This document shows, piece after piece, positions 12,821 to 25,341 of a stretch of 64,000 nt of DNA; position 1 is the stretch's first letter; each line of letters begins with the position of its first letter. This DNA is from Cruorifilaria tuberocauda (Eukaryota > Nematoda > Chromadorea > Rhabditida > Onchocercidae): positions 310,001 through 374,000 of the forward strand of contig JABVXU010000010.1 in the NCBI GenBank assembly GCA_013365365.1. Direction: 5' to 3'. The notes beneath the pieces were generated by a model. The model saw only the letters and a program-made list of their open reading frames with translations, did not search any database and had not been told where the DNA came from. Made by a program: the position numbers and the translations under genes.

Positions 12821-14566
12821 GGGCAACCGAAATTTCTCTCAACTTTAATTCACCATTCAAAAATACGACACAAACTGGAATTTACCTGGAAATATGTGGG
12901 AATTTTGATCACTAAGTTCGATAATTTTAAATAACAAATATCTTCTTATACTATTTCTTCTCTTCAATCGTCAACATATTGAGTCATCTCGTTAGCTTTC
13001 CGAATGCCAAAATTTCGGTTTATTCCATCATTAGTTACGTTTTCAACGCCTAACGTCTATCATTAATCATTGAAAACATACACTCAATTTATTTAGACTT
13101 ATACTTCGAAAGAGAAAAACTGAGCGCCATTAAAGCACTTCATACGTGGAATACAAAAACACGTATGATATAGACGTATACATACGTGATTACTACCAGT
13201 AGCAGAAATATTACGAAGTGGGAGAGGGTGCGCCCTGTTGTTGAAATGTATGTACATCCAATCCTTTGCAAAAGTAATTGAAAGGGGGCAACTCAGAGAG
13301 AGAGGAAGGGCTAGGCAGGGAGAGGAAGAGAATCTTCCCTTCACTTCCTACTTTTCTCGACATCAAATACACTTCACTTTTTCTTGCAATCTCTGGAATT
13401 CGTAAACAACTTTAAATTTTTAAATATTCTTTGTCAGTCTGGCTCTGCTAGACAAGGATTCCCTATAGGTCATGCCATAAGTTACATTCATTTTCATCTT
13501 TTTTTCTCTCGCCCTCCCTCTCTCTTTTTCTCTAAAAACCTCCCCTCCCTCTTCTCTTGATTTTAACTTTTCATTCAAGTCCTCACTCCCTTTTGAAAAC
13601 ATCCCCTTCCTTTTACTCTTTCACCCTTCCAACCTTCCCTTCCTCTCTCTCTCTCTTTCTCTCTGCTTTCTTCGATAATTCCAAAAAATTGCCAGTGATT
13701 AAGCAGGTGAGCATTAGCATGCCTTTCTTCAGATTGTGTTGTTCAAGGACTTCGATTTTTTCTACAACAATATTTTGTAATATAATTATTTCAAGCTCAA
13801 TTAATCCTAATTTCACATAACCAATGCGGGAAATTCGACTTAGTTCCAGACTTGCTTGATTGTCGGTACAATACGTAAAATGAGATCAAGCAACTATCTC
13901 TGATCATGTCATTCGTAAACATTGTTTCCGTTTTCCGGATGACATCCAAAAGGCATCGCTCGACCTTTTGCATTTTGTTAGCCATAATCAAACTTCCAAT
14001 ACTTTACCATTTTTCCCTTTCCACTATACTGTAATTAAAAAAATATTCTTATTACATGAAAAATTAAATACAAAATCCCCTTAAAAAATAATGAAGTATA
14101 ATTTTGAATTGTCAAACAAAGAGTAACAAAAATCCCAAGGATCCTAACTGACTATGAACATTTCTTGATATAGATCGACAAGTATCATGGATGATCACTG
14201 TGTAAAAAATCAAGAATCACGAGAATCTTTTTTTGAAGTATATATGTATCAATAGGTATGTTTTTCTTTTGTTTCTAAACCAACGATTGCATTAGGTTGA
14301 ATCGGAGATGAGATCGACCCTATAAGCCTTAGAGAGTAGCATTTAGAACTTGCTTTGTTCTATTTGGCATGATAATACACACACATACCTTTATAGAGAT
14401 ATAATGGAAAGACAATGACCGCCAGTCATACACACCCATAACATGTATAGATATAAAGTTCTCTTTAATCTCATATATTGCAGAATCATTTACATAAGTC
14501 TAATTAAGCCGAACTGATTATATTTACTCCGAAAAAGAAGGAGAAAAATTGATGAAAAAATCTTGT
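12821..14566. other. Upstream region of the CENP-B-like gene with polypyrimidine tracts
   Basis: This 1.7 kb lies between the start of the CENP-B-like gene and the stop of the next leftward gene. Long C/T-rich tracts occur at about 13494-13560 and 13600-13670. They create spurious Ser/Phe-rich or Lys/Glu-rich open frames on the two strands. I see no exon structure. A small minus-strand frame at 13797-13991 has no splice or family support. Confidence 0.55.
13494..13670 (+). repeat. C/T-rich low-complexity tract
   Basis: The stretch is almost pure pyrimidine blocks of CTCTCTCTTTTTCTC and CCCTTCC type. Similar shorter tracts occur at 12470-12525 and 32190-32235. Confidence 0.8.
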
Positions 14567-16064
14567 TCAATGACAAATAACTAGTGTATTTTTAGGCCAA
14601 TCACAAACTGTTGCTGCTGGATTCCATACCAAACTACCGGGACATTGCATTCTAATCCATCGTCCTTGTGCACATTGATAGTACCGTCTACAATCAGTTG
14701 GATCGGCATTATAGCCTGATGAATCACTACTTTCCTGAATCAAATGTCTCACATTTTGAAAATTAACTGTTGAAAGTGACGAGTCATTGGTGAAAAAGCG
14801 AAGCTGAGACGTAGAATGAAGGAAAAAATGAACGAAAGATATCTCCCAAGTGTCCTGAAATCGTTGAAGGAAAGTTTTATGTTTCCCGCGGCAGTTTTCA
14901 GCGAAAAAAGCATTGTATGCTTGGATACTTTTCGAAATGCTTTTATATGTTGTATCTAAAAATATTTAATAATAGATTTGACCTACAGTGCATGCTAGTC
15001 CCATAGCAATATTTCTCAGTTCAAAATTGTCTTGAATTGATTGCTGACATTTGTTTCCCGTGGTACCGGAGACGCATCGATTCAGTATACGGTCGAATAT
15101 CTCACCATCAGAACAGACTCGACGTTCGAAACGACGATCATCACCAGCGGAAGAGTGGTAATTTCCACGACTTGTTTCATCAGCCCGTAATTCACCATAC
15201 TTGCAGGGTGGTAACGGGGTGGTGTGAGAAGATGGCAATTCATATCGTTGATTGGTACAAACATAGTCCGCATGACAACGTTTCAACTAAAATTTCCTAT
15301 TGACGTGAAGACTTAAAAATTAAGATCAGATTATTAATATTGGTGCAAGGATTTCCTATTCTTAAAAATCTTGAACTCTTGGATTCAAATAAAACTCACG
15401 ATTGGATTGAAGAATGTGTTAGATGGACAAAAGAGCAATTTATAATGTCCACTGATGCATTCATAATAAGCAGTACAGTTGTCGCCTGTTGGTGCTATAT
15501 CACCAGGATTGCATGCTAAAATATACGAAATGTTTTAAACTTTTCCTTCATTTCATTTTCAGTTCATTCAAAAATAGTTGTTACAGAAGGAAATGCAAAA
15601 AGAGAAATGACAAGAGTAAGGAATGAAAACTTCATTTCCTATTCACTATGAATAGGATAAGTTTGAATTTAGCAAAAAAGAATTAATAAAGTGAGATGTA
15701 ACCTATATTTGTTTGATTATGGTGATTGATGGAATGTTGATTTCCTGAAATCATTATGGAGCCGCTAACATCCCGTAACTGAAAATGTTTTTTAACTAAA
15801 TGAAGCAGAAATAATTTTCATGAAAAAAACAAATTCAAGTTTCTGGAAAGTTAGAGTAGAGAAAAGGAGATGAAACAAGGTGGATGAATAAAATAAGCCC
15901 ATACAGTGGTGAACTTTATAAGAAAGAAATTAACTCACTTGTTGGAATGATCGCGAATTTTGATTATTGTATGGATTCCTGCTTGGATTCATTATTGTCC
16001 GATATTTCTTCTCACATTGAACACTTACTATTGCGACAAATATAAACAGTATGGTGACAGACAT
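14567..16064 (-). CDS. Secreted chitin-binding protein with two CBM14 (peritrophin-A) domains
   Basis: Five exons run leftwards: 15939-16064, 15703-15778, 15400-15515, 14987-15286 and 14567-14734. They give 261 residues with consistent phases. The first exon begins with a signal peptide (MSVTILFIFVAIVSVQC). The first CBM14 domain starts in exon 3 (CNPGDIAPTGDNCTAYYEC, then LLFCPSNTFFNP) and closes with cysteines in exon 4. The last exon holds a second, textbook CBM14 (DPTDCRRYYQCAQGRWIRMQ, CPGSLVWNPAATVCDWP). Between them lies a divergent Cys-containing stretch (PPCKYGELRADETS, RRVCSDGEIFDRILNRC) that may be a decayed third domain. Such proteins bind chitin outside cells. In nematodes that means the eggshell, the microfilarial sheath or the gut, though the site here is not shown. 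Promoter elements were not identified. Confidence 0.88.
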
Positions 16065-17509
16065 TTTTTAGTTATTTAAAACATCAAACACAGATCTAAA
16101 ATGGCGTAAGTGTACTGCAATATTTCTCAACAATTACTCGAGTGTAATAACTCTAATTCAAAGAATCTGTTATCGATTCATTTATTTTACCCTTTTCTTC
16201 CAAGAAAAATAAGGACAGAAGATTCTGAAAATTTCCAGATAATTAGAACTGCTGATCATCTTTGAACCGTAACAGTTTTCTATCATCATCTATTTCTTCA
16301 TTATCAAAGAGCTAGCAGTTTTAGTCAAAATGGTTATTAATGATTCTTTAGAATTAGAAAATTGATCCTACTTCTTTAACAGTTAGAAAAAAGATAAGGA
16401 AGCTCAGAATTTTTTAAGCAATTGAAGACACCGTTTAGTGACTGAATGTGAAGCGAGCAGTGGATAGGGATAAGCTCCGCTGGAACAGATCGAAGTACAA
16501 ATGCCACTTATTATATTACGTCTCAAGAATTCTCGTCAAAACCTTTGTTTCAGATTAAATTTCAGGTCTATCCGTTTTCCTACAACTGGTCTATTGTGAT
16601 ATAATTGTACAGGTGTAATTGAAGTTTGCCTTCTAAATCAGCTAGTTTGAATTGTAGGAACATTTATTCATCACGATCATCTAGCTAGCAAATACACTGA
16701 ACTGTGATTCTGCAATTCCGGGATTACTTGAAATCTGTTTCCAATGTAAGTAAAACATTTGAATTGATGTGTACAGATAGCATAACACAGCTTCACTCAT
16801 TGCCTTTTTCCTTCTAATGCACATTAAATTTTTTCAAAAAGCATATTTGACCATTTTTAAGGAAATTTTTTTAAACAATGAAGAGTATCGTCTAATTTGT
16901 TCTCATGTTCAAAATATAATTTAGAGTCTATCTAGCCGCATTTTTTTAAATATACTATATAAGCCAATCGATGTATCGCCGTGTGTATAAAGACAAAACA
17001 TCATAAATTCAGATGATTGATCATTTATAAATAAATACTTCAAAAGATCAAGCAATGGAAAGGAAAGATTTATTAATTATCAAAAAAAACGTAACAAACA
17101 TTACAATGCAATATCTGAAAAAGTGAAAAGAATATCGTAATTGGTAATTAGTGATAGGAAGCAGGTTTATATTATAAAGTAATGAATTACAATGTATCAT
17201 TAACGCCGCGTGCGGGCTAAAAAAGTAAAATTTGGAAACAACGCAAATTTATTTGTAATAACTTAGAATCAATCTCAAGAAATTGATTTTGTTTAATCGT
17301 TTGGCTTTTATATCTGATAAGGAATCCTTTTACTGTAATTTCAAAAAAATTTTCGATTAAAATAATACGATTTACAAAATAAACCACATTTTAAAAATTA
17401 AGTAATCTATATAATACATATAGATCACTTAATTTTTCAAAAGTCTCATGAAATAATACTTTTATTAAATACAATATGAATAAAATTTCAAAACATACAA
17501 CGCTAGTTT
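16065..17509. other. Intergenic, includes the SHMT 3' flank
   Basis: The stretch is AT-rich, with no exon signals that I can join. It contains the inverted repeat at 17393-17437 described separately, 73 bp beyond the SHMT stop codon. Confidence 0.55.
17393..17437 (-). repeat. 20-bp stem-loop in the SHMT 3' flank
   Basis: Arms 17393-17412 and 17418-17437 are inverted copies with a 5-nt loop. The single DNA mismatch (17404 A against 17426 C) becomes a U-G wobble when read as RNA from the minus strand, the strand of SHMT. The transcript would therefore form an uninterrupted 20-bp stem. Confidence 0.75.
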
Positions 17510-20500
17510 TTAAATATCATCGTTTCCAGGAATATCGAATTGACTGGCAAATTGCTCCACTTCTTTTCCTAATTTATTAATTTCTGTCACAAACTGTTTA
17601 TTTGAGGTGGTGAAAATTATCAAATCCTTGAACGTTCTACCTATTTCTGATTGATATTTCATCAAAATTTCCACTCCTGTAAATGTGATGGCGCAATATT
17701 TAATGATGTTACGAAGAAGTTACAAAAGATGATTCTTAAGTATTTAAAATAGCAACTGCTATTAAGATTTGCATAAAGTTATACCCTCATGAATGAAATC
17801 AGCAACTTTGATGAAATCATTTTCTTTCATTCCTCGTGTAGTAAGAGCTGGTGTTCCAAGACGTATTCCGCTCGGATGTAGAGCACTTTGGTCTCCTAAA
17901 ATCGAGAATCAGGATAGGCTATGCCATATCACAATGGTTTTGGATTTCGAATGGATTAATAACCACAATAATCAACAAGGTCTTCTAACTTATGATTTTG
18001 TACTGTTCGTTATCAGTACCTTCAGCAAAAATAAATAAAATAACAATCTATTTCTTATGTCCCTAGCTTAAAAACACTAACCTGGACAAGTATTACGATT
18101 ACAGATAATATGAGCTAAATTTAGCACATACTCCACTGTCTCACCGTTCAAACCTTTTGGACGCAAATCCACCAAGCAAAGATGAGTATCAGTTCCACAT
18201 GAAAAAAGATTAAAATGACAAATCAATTGAATTCTATATAAAATAAAATAAAAAATAACAATCAATGATAAAACTAACAATTAAATAAGTAGCAAAGAGT
18301 ATCTTCTGTCTCAGAAAAGCTTTCAACGACAACACTGTTTAGCTGCTATCTTTCTGCTAATACTTTTTGCGCTACTGACTATGATCCTTTTAACAAAACA
18401 AGCTGGTACCGATTTAATATTAAAAAATATGACAATAATCTATGACAAAGATAATATATGACAGTTTTTCACGTATCGAATCAGCCTGTCGTAATGAGGA
18501 AAGCCAGTAAGAGCATAACTCTTCCTGGAAGTTCAAGAAATCTTCAAATTGGTTGAAGATTCATTCAACAGAAACGCCTAATGAAGAACTTATTAAATCA
18601 TCAAATACAATTATCTGCCATTATATCTAGGATTCAAGCACTGATAGATTCACGAACGACTGTGGGAAGATCACAAAGACAGTGAGGACTTTCATATTTG
18701 GCGAAAGGTTAAAAGAACAATTTTAGATAAAAATCGGTTAAAAATGCTCATGCTACGTCGGGACTTCTTCGGGATTTCTTAAATGTTAAAACTTTATTGG
18801 CAGAAGTGAATCTCTATTGTCATGTTGATTAAGTAAGTCTATCTTTTAGACGGTTGTAAAATGTGTAGCAAAGCATTTAATTAAAAAATAAGGACCACAC
18901 AAATTAACAAAGCACATGTTAGACCAACAATCCACTATTTCCCACGATAAATAATTTCTTGAAGAGTTTGTAACGTGCAAATCATCCTTAGCATCTTTAT
19001 ATATATGTACATATATTAGGTGAAATATACAAGTGAAGGAGTAATATTGTAAAGAGCAAACTAACTGGTATAGTGAAAATGACTTTCCGTAAATAAAATA
19101 TACATCAATAATATTAACATAATTTATTCTTTCACGTTATATTTCACCTTTTTTTAAAATTTTAAACAATGTTCAACTATTGCCCTATTTGCTTAGTTTG
19201 CTACCGCATTAATTTTATTTATAAATAAGTGAGCAAAGATAACCTGTAACCAAAGTATAGCCAAGTTCCATCAATCTTTTTGCAAGTGCTTGAGAGTTTA
19301 TCAAAATTTGCTTGGAGTATTGAACGAAATCTTCTGTAAGGCACTGATGTAAAGCAACAGCAATGCCTAAATTGGAAATTATGGATCACATAAACGAAGT
19401 TGCCCTTTCCTCAATTATCGGCAGTTAGAAAATAAACATGAAATATTCGTAAAGGTTTGCATTCAGACAATAAAATAACAATTGCTAAATAAAGTGATGA
19501 AGATAAGAGTTTGAAGATAATAATCTGATTTCGGAAACATTATCACTAGGAAACTAAAGCATATTCAAAGACTTACCCGCTATTGTATGATTATGAGGTC
19601 CTCCTTGCAGTCCTGGAAACACGGCAGAATCGATTCTCCGTTCCAAATCATACATTATTTTTTCACCTTTCGAAGTTATTTTCTTCAAGCCTAAATAGCA
19701 ATTGAATTTGGAACTTTCAGGATTTAATCAACTCATGCATGTTAATTAATAAAAATCCACATGCAAACTGCAAAAATGATAACCTTTCCTGTAGAAAATC
19801 AATGCCCCACGAGGACCCCGAAGTGATTTGTGGGTTGTTGTAGTGATAACATCAGCATATTCAAAAGGTGATGGAATCACATTTGCAGCAACTAGACCAG
19901 AGATATGTGCCATATCAGCCAATAAATAAGCACCACACTTATCAGCTATCTCACGAAAACGACTATAATTCAGTAAACGTGAATAACAGCTTGTTCCTGG
20001 AAATCATAACTGGGAGCTAAAAAACTTCCAGGTTCCAAAAAAGTATGCTTTTAAAGTTACACCAAATACTATTATGATTAATAGAAAACTCAGTAAAATT
20101 TTTAAAGTTGTAACATGAGGAAAAGTACGGAAATTCGAGTTGGTTGGGTGCAGCATGCTAGTGAATTTATGAAAAACTGAACTTGCCTGCTATAATAATA
20201 TTTGGACGAAAAAGTAGTGCAGTGTACTCCAAATGATTGTAATCAATGTAACCAGTTTCAGGATCAACTTTATAAGGCATTGACTGGAAAAATAAGGATG
20301 TTGATGAAACTTTTCGTTGAGGTGTGAAAAACCTGTAAATTTTGAATGTTAAGAAGGAATGAAATTTAACTACATATCTTCAGTGGATTTCATATCTGAT
20401 TACTGGAAACTAAAGTTGTATAATAACAGTGCACTAATGTAATGATAGTGAACAACAAGTGATATTATAAGTTATTTAATTTAGTATTAACTGAATCTTA

Positions 20501-21555
20501 GTTTTCTAATTTCTTATCCATTATATTTACCCATGAGTCAAATGTCCACCATCAGGCAAATCTAAACCCATAATTCGGCCATTTGGTCCCACTAAGCCCA
20601 TGTAAACAGCAAGATTTGCTGGTGAACCCGAAAGAGCTTGAACATTGACACCCCATTTCTCGTTATCTAAACCAAACACCTGAAAAATAAACTCCGTTTA
20701 TCATAAAGAATAATATAATACAATATTTCAAAAGTATTTAGTTATATTACGAAAGAAACTAAAAGCAAAAAATAAGTTCACTAAGAAATTAAGATAATAA
20801 AAGCAACACAATTAACAAAATTTCAACAAAGGTAATAAATTTATTAGCAGATTAAAAATGTGGATAGTTCAACAGAGCTAAATTGTTCTTTCATTATACT
20901 CTTGATATAAAGGAAGAAACAGTAGTAGAAATTGGAAGAATGACTGGAAAAAATCACAAATTACAAGCATCTTGGCAAGTAAGAAGAATCATTATATACC
21001 CGAAGGGCACGTTTTTGACATAATATTTCCATCTGATCGATAAATTGATTGCCTCCATAATATCTGAAAAAAACTTCACAGAAAAAGAGATAAATTTTAT
21101 TCCTTTCATACTTTTAAAAATTTTCTAAAAAATATACCCTACAGTGATGAGATTGTAGCATTCAAGACGAAGTTAAAAAAGAGGAAATCGATGAAGCGAA
21201 AATTAAATCAAAACAATAAACCTGACTCCGGGATAGCCTTCTGAATACTTATTTGACATTGAAGAACCCAATGCATCATGAACAGCTTTTGAAGTGAAAT
21301 TTTCACTAGCAATTAATTCTAATTCTCGTTTCTGTCTTTCCTTTTCCTGCAACAGTTTAAGAATGATAGGTTACAACTTGAAAAGTTCGAAAAAAAATTT
21401 ATTTTGGAATATACATCATGCAGAAATACGACACTTATTCACTTAGTAAAGTTTAAAAGTTTAAAACAAAAAAAAACCTTCCGCATGATTTGATAAGCTT
21501 CAGGATCGACGATACTTAATGAATCCTTCAGCATATTTCTACCTGAGTAATGCAT
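17510..21555 (-). CDS. SHMT: Serine hydroxymethyltransferase (SHMT)
   Basis: This PLP enzyme interconverts serine plus tetrahydrofolate with glycine plus 5,10-methylene-THF. Eleven exons run leftwards: 21478-21555, 21222-21346, 21000-21063, 20531-20679, 20187-20332, 19784-19996, 19577-19690, 19244-19366, 18082-18198, 17785-17895 and 17510-17676, giving 468 residues. Motifs include [82 protein letters not shown] (PLP-binding Lys about residue 244), [44 protein letters not shown] and ALTTRG. Intron 5 has a GC donor. The exon beginning at 18198 has AT where the acceptor AG should be, so the gene as sequenced may not splice normally. The frame is open upstream of the chosen ATG for 28 more codons from an ATG at 21639, which could be an alternative mitochondrial form. 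C. elegans has one such gene, mel-32. Confidence 0.95.
18199..18200 (-). other. Non-canonical (AT) splice acceptor in SHMT
   Basis: On the coding strand the sequence reads cttttttcat/GTGGAACTGATAC. Family similarity ([12 protein letters not shown]) and phase place the exon start exactly after CAT. A T replaces the G of the usual TTTTTTCAG. The next upstream AG gives an in-frame stop, and the next downstream AG, at the end of CCAAAAG, would delete 15 codons. Confidence 0.8.
20181..20186 (-). other. GC-AG intron donor (GCAAGT) in SHMT
   Basis: The exon ends ATAGCAG at 20187 and the intron starts gcaagt. Phase 1 is needed to give the conserved IIAG-TSCYSR across the junction. The only nearby GT is in the wrong phase. 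Confidence 0.85.
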
Positions 21556-23053
21556 CCGTTCTATTCTCTTAAGCACTGTAAACGGTAAAAAGCAGGTATT
21601 CATTGCGTTGGATGATAATATCACTCTCACACCTATCAATCATCGAAAATTTTGACTGATTTTAAGTACAGAAAATTATTGAAATTTTCCTGTAAAAGTT
21701 ATTGAAATTCCAACAATTCAAAAAAACTAACAATATCTTTCGCTTAGAAGGAATTCAATCTTCAAAGAAATACTTGTTATGCAACGACAAACTCCAGCAA
21801 AAAATTAAATTTACCGACCGCACCCTAATCGCTTCCAACAACTGTTTATTCAAATTAGCCACTGCATTTTTAAAATTTGCTCAAGCGACAAAGTGGAAAG
21901 ATCAAATTCGTTATTAGGTGGTAGGGCGAGCATCGTTTTCAGAAATTTTCCCCCGTGGAAAAGCGGAGTTGTGAGAGTTGTGAACAAATTTCTTCCGTCA
22001 TTATGACTCTTAGCTCTTGTTCATTATTAGAGAAGTAACAGTAAAGAGCTCGAATCGGTATAAGAATGTGAACATTGATAATATTTAAAATTGAATGTGG
22101 GCCCAGTAATTTCGGAAAAAATTTTTTTCTCAAAGAATTCTTCAATTTGCTTAAATAATAGCAAATATCGCTGTTATCATTTGTACAAGATGATAATTGT
22201 CCATTTAACGACATCATTCTATGGAGCCCTGATCATCTCGTATAAGAATTGACGAGTAAGGAATATTAAAACATATAGCAGGAGGCATTCATGATAATTT
22301 CAATAATCGTAAAAGATCTTTCTGCTGATTATTCAAATCAGGATTCTCTGCTTCAATCACTGCAACAAATTAGTGGAAGGATTGCACCTTTTTCAAAATA
22401 CCCGTACATTATTTTTTCTAGAACTTCCAAATGATTATGCACTGATAATCGTTTTGATCTTATACTTATCCACTCCACTGCTCTTTCTCTTTCTCTTCAT
22501 CTTTATCTATTTAAGATATGAAGAAATTTTTTATGTTAGGTGTCAATTTCATACTGAAACTATTAAATCAAAAATAAGAACTGAAAGGGTTGAAAATGTA
22601 TTGAAAAATAAAAAACCCTCATTTATCAGAAAAATAATAGAATTGTTATTAAAAATGGAGTTGAAATGAAATTCCGAACTAGTGAAGAAAACTTTCAAAG
22701 AATTCAAAGCCAATTATCACAAATAATCTCTTGTACAGTGAAAACGATAAAAAATAAAGCAAATGAAGTTTTTTTTCTTGCAAAATTTCATCGCATTGGT
22801 TAACAAAAATGACCATATAAATTAGAAAGGAAATGAATATGAAAACATTTTGTGTGTTTTTCCGGTTTGCAGAACTGCTGATTTTACTGGAGACAAATCC
22901 ATAACAAATACCGATATAACTAGCATATCGATCAATTCTCTCAAATGAATAAGTTCATTTTATATGAAAATTTATTATTTCTCTTCAAAGGAATCGAAGT
23001 GATATATTCAAACAAAAAAGAAATACATTGTAAACTAAAATAGACATTATAAA
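21556..23053. other. Intergenic, SHMT 5' flank to the FAR-like pair
   Basis: This AT-rich region holds several open frames of 70-98 codons on both strands, including a very hydrophobic one at 22373-22669 (+). None has an ATG in good context, splice partners or a recognisable family. The proximal part up to 21640 could encode the SHMT N-terminal extension. Confidence 0.5.
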
Positions 23054-23933
23054 CTATTGTTTCAGATTGATCATTCGATCTGCTCGATTGAATGCTCTTT
23101 TCACATCAGTACTATCGAACACACGTCTCACATAATCCCGAAATCGTGGATCTAAAAGAAAATCGCAAGATTCTTCCTTCATATAGGAATTAATCATAAT
23201 GATTCATTCATCAATAGTGATTAAATATCAAATATTGAAGGAAAGAATGAAGTAATATGAACATACTTTTAATCAAGTGTGCTATTTCCGGAAATGCTAC
23301 TTTCAGGTCATTTTTTGCTGTCTCACTCAATTGATCATGTATTTTAAATGTTTCATTCACAAATGATTTCATTTTCATAAATGTTCCTTTTGGTGCTGTT
23401 TGTGGATTTGTAAACAATGCGATATACCTATCACTAACCTGAAATGAAAACATTTTTATTTAGCATTGCAGAATTTGCATATTTTATCATGTAATTTTAT
23501 AAACGATCGAAAGAAGTCCCTATCAGCAATTTTCAGGTTGGCTAATCACAAAAATAAAAGCTAACTTTTTTAGTGAAACTTCTGCTCTCTGGCTTTAAAC
23601 GTTCAATTTTATATGATAAATAGTTCTGCACACCCATTACTTTCTGATAGGCATTCTCGCTTTTTTTCTGCAAGAAAAAAAAACCGAACGAAATTCATAA
23701 AATTGTTGAAAAAATGTTTGCAGTATGGTAGAACGTTGATGAAGAAATAAGCAGAAAAGTGAAGATGAAGATATATGGATTATAAAAACCAACTTTCAGG
23801 CCTTCTAGAAATTCCTTTTCAGTATCGGCTGTTAAACGACTTTGTGAAATATTTTTGGTTAGTTCTAAAAGGGCACTTCGATCTGTATCGTTCAGATCAC
23901 CGAAAAACGTTAACAAACTGGATGGAATAAACT
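23054..23933 (-). CDS. FAR-like fatty-acid/retinol-binding protein B (first exon not found)
   Basis: Four exons run leftwards: 23794-23933, 23566-23667, 23267-23438 and 23054-23151 (stop TAG). They encode about 170 residues of the Gp-FAR-1 fold: FIPSSLLTFFGDLNDTDRSA, then TADTEKEFLEGLK, ERLKPESRSFTKKVSDRYIA, LSETAKNDLKVAFPEIAHLI and RFRDYVRRVFDSTDVKRAF. Helical FAR proteins are secreted by nematodes and bind fatty acids and retinol. The intron phases (1, 0, 0, 1) equal those of the neighbouring gene at 25342-26579, so the two are tandem duplicates. The acceptor at 23934 needs an upstream exon ending in phase 1, presumably with the signal peptide. I could not find a convincing one between 23934 and 25341. 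The gene may therefore be 5'-truncated or have a distant first exon. It is divergent from the known FAR-1/2 type. Confidence 0.75.
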
Positions 23934-25341
23934 CTGAAATTTCTTTTTCATTAAGATTTCTTGAAGGTATATTTCCTTATGCATTTTTTTTATCAATAGA
24001 ATTGCTAGAATCTTTTCTTCCGGTATCTTCAATGATACCATTACTGAAATCATCGGAGATATCGAAAATGGTTCAATGTAACAGATACATTCCATTAAAT
24101 TTGCTATCAGTTTGCCTATAGTAAATCATCAAAGTCTTTTTGACTTGCTTGAAAATTCCGGATATGAATTCTATCACACTGCTATACACCCAAACTTCAA
24201 GTCGACAGAGTTTTCCAAATCGAATTTTGTAAAAATAACTGCAACTAGTCTTTTTGAAACGAAAATTGAAACCAAAAAATTGAATTCAAAAAAATTAAAT
24301 ACTTCAGAAGATGAAAATTTCATTCGTAAATCTAACCAAGTAATTCGATAGCCAAAGATGTAATATCGGTTCGATTGGAAGATGATTTACCAGCCGGTCT
24401 ACATGCTGATAATTTCATTGAGCTCAACAGTATCAGTGATATCAGGCAATGAGAGCGCAGCATTTTGTCAAATTTAAAAGGGGAAAATTTTGTAGAACTT
24501 CAATGATTTCAGACGACCACCAATTTATCAAATTCAAAAAAGGCAACTACCAATGAGTGCGAAGAGTCATATAATGAAAGGGAAATAATAGCGATAGCTA
24601 AGAGGGAGAATCACGGAGAAGCAGAGAGGGAGAGAGAACGAGAGAGAGAGAGAGAGAGAGAGATGAACGATTGGTTCTTTCGGTTTTCTTCGAATTGAAA
24701 TCCTAAAATTGCTGTGGATTTTTTTCCAGCCAGAAACACAATTGCCATTTACTCCGAATGCTTAGCTAAAAAACTGCTTTTGAACTAGCCGCTGCTCAAA
24801 TGTGGCTTTTAGGATTTTTAGTATTGTGGATAGCTAACAGCTCGTTTCCAAATAGTGATATATTAGTGGCTATTGTTCCTTTTTAATTTACTTTGGTTGA
24901 AATTATTAGAGACTATACTTTAAACTTTAACCAATCGATCAAAAATAAAAGTAAGCGGAAGAATTGATTCGTAAATGTAGATTTAACGATCGAGCTGCAA
25001 CTATGGCTTATTATATCTGAATAAATTTCAGATTTCCCTCTTTTCTGCTACTTTCAATACTCGTTATGGTCCAAATATTATTCATGTTTTTTCTTTATAT
25101 TTTATTGGAATTCAAAACCATACGAAAAAATTAAAATTAAGAAATGATTGTTGAGAAGTAAATCATATCATATCATAAAAGATTAAGATCGATCTGATGA
25201 AACTGTAGGTATTTTTTGAAAATGTTCAATAATTGCAAGTCTCAAAAATATTAGTGCTTTTTTCTTTGTTATATTAATTTCATTAATTGTTCCATTCATA
25301 TTGATTTCAGAAAAGCAATTTACAAAACACAGGAAAATATT
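23934..25341. other. Spacer between the two FAR-like genes
   Basis: The spacer holds a GA microsatellite (24625-24662), an 80-codon plus-strand frame at 24112-24351 without support, and a plus-strand signal-peptide-like start at 24813 (MWLLGFLVLWIANSS). That start has no downstream partner I can join. The missing first exon of the FAR-like gene B should lie here if it exists. Confidence 0.45.
24625..24662 (+). repeat. (GA)n microsatellite
   Basis: A run of GAGAGAGAACGAGAGAGAGAG type continues to 24662, interrupted once by AAC. Confidence 0.9.

Noticed and set aside
22373..22669. 98-codon plus-strand frame with a strong hydrophobic stretch
   Set aside because: The frame begins with GTG, lacks an early ATG and has T-rich composition that produces Leu/Phe/Ile runs. 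No neighbouring exon fits.
24813..24899. Plus-strand signal-peptide-like start (MWLLGFLVLWIANSS)
   Set aside because: It is on the opposite strand to the FAR-like genes and stops within 29 codons. No downstream plus-strand exon continues it.
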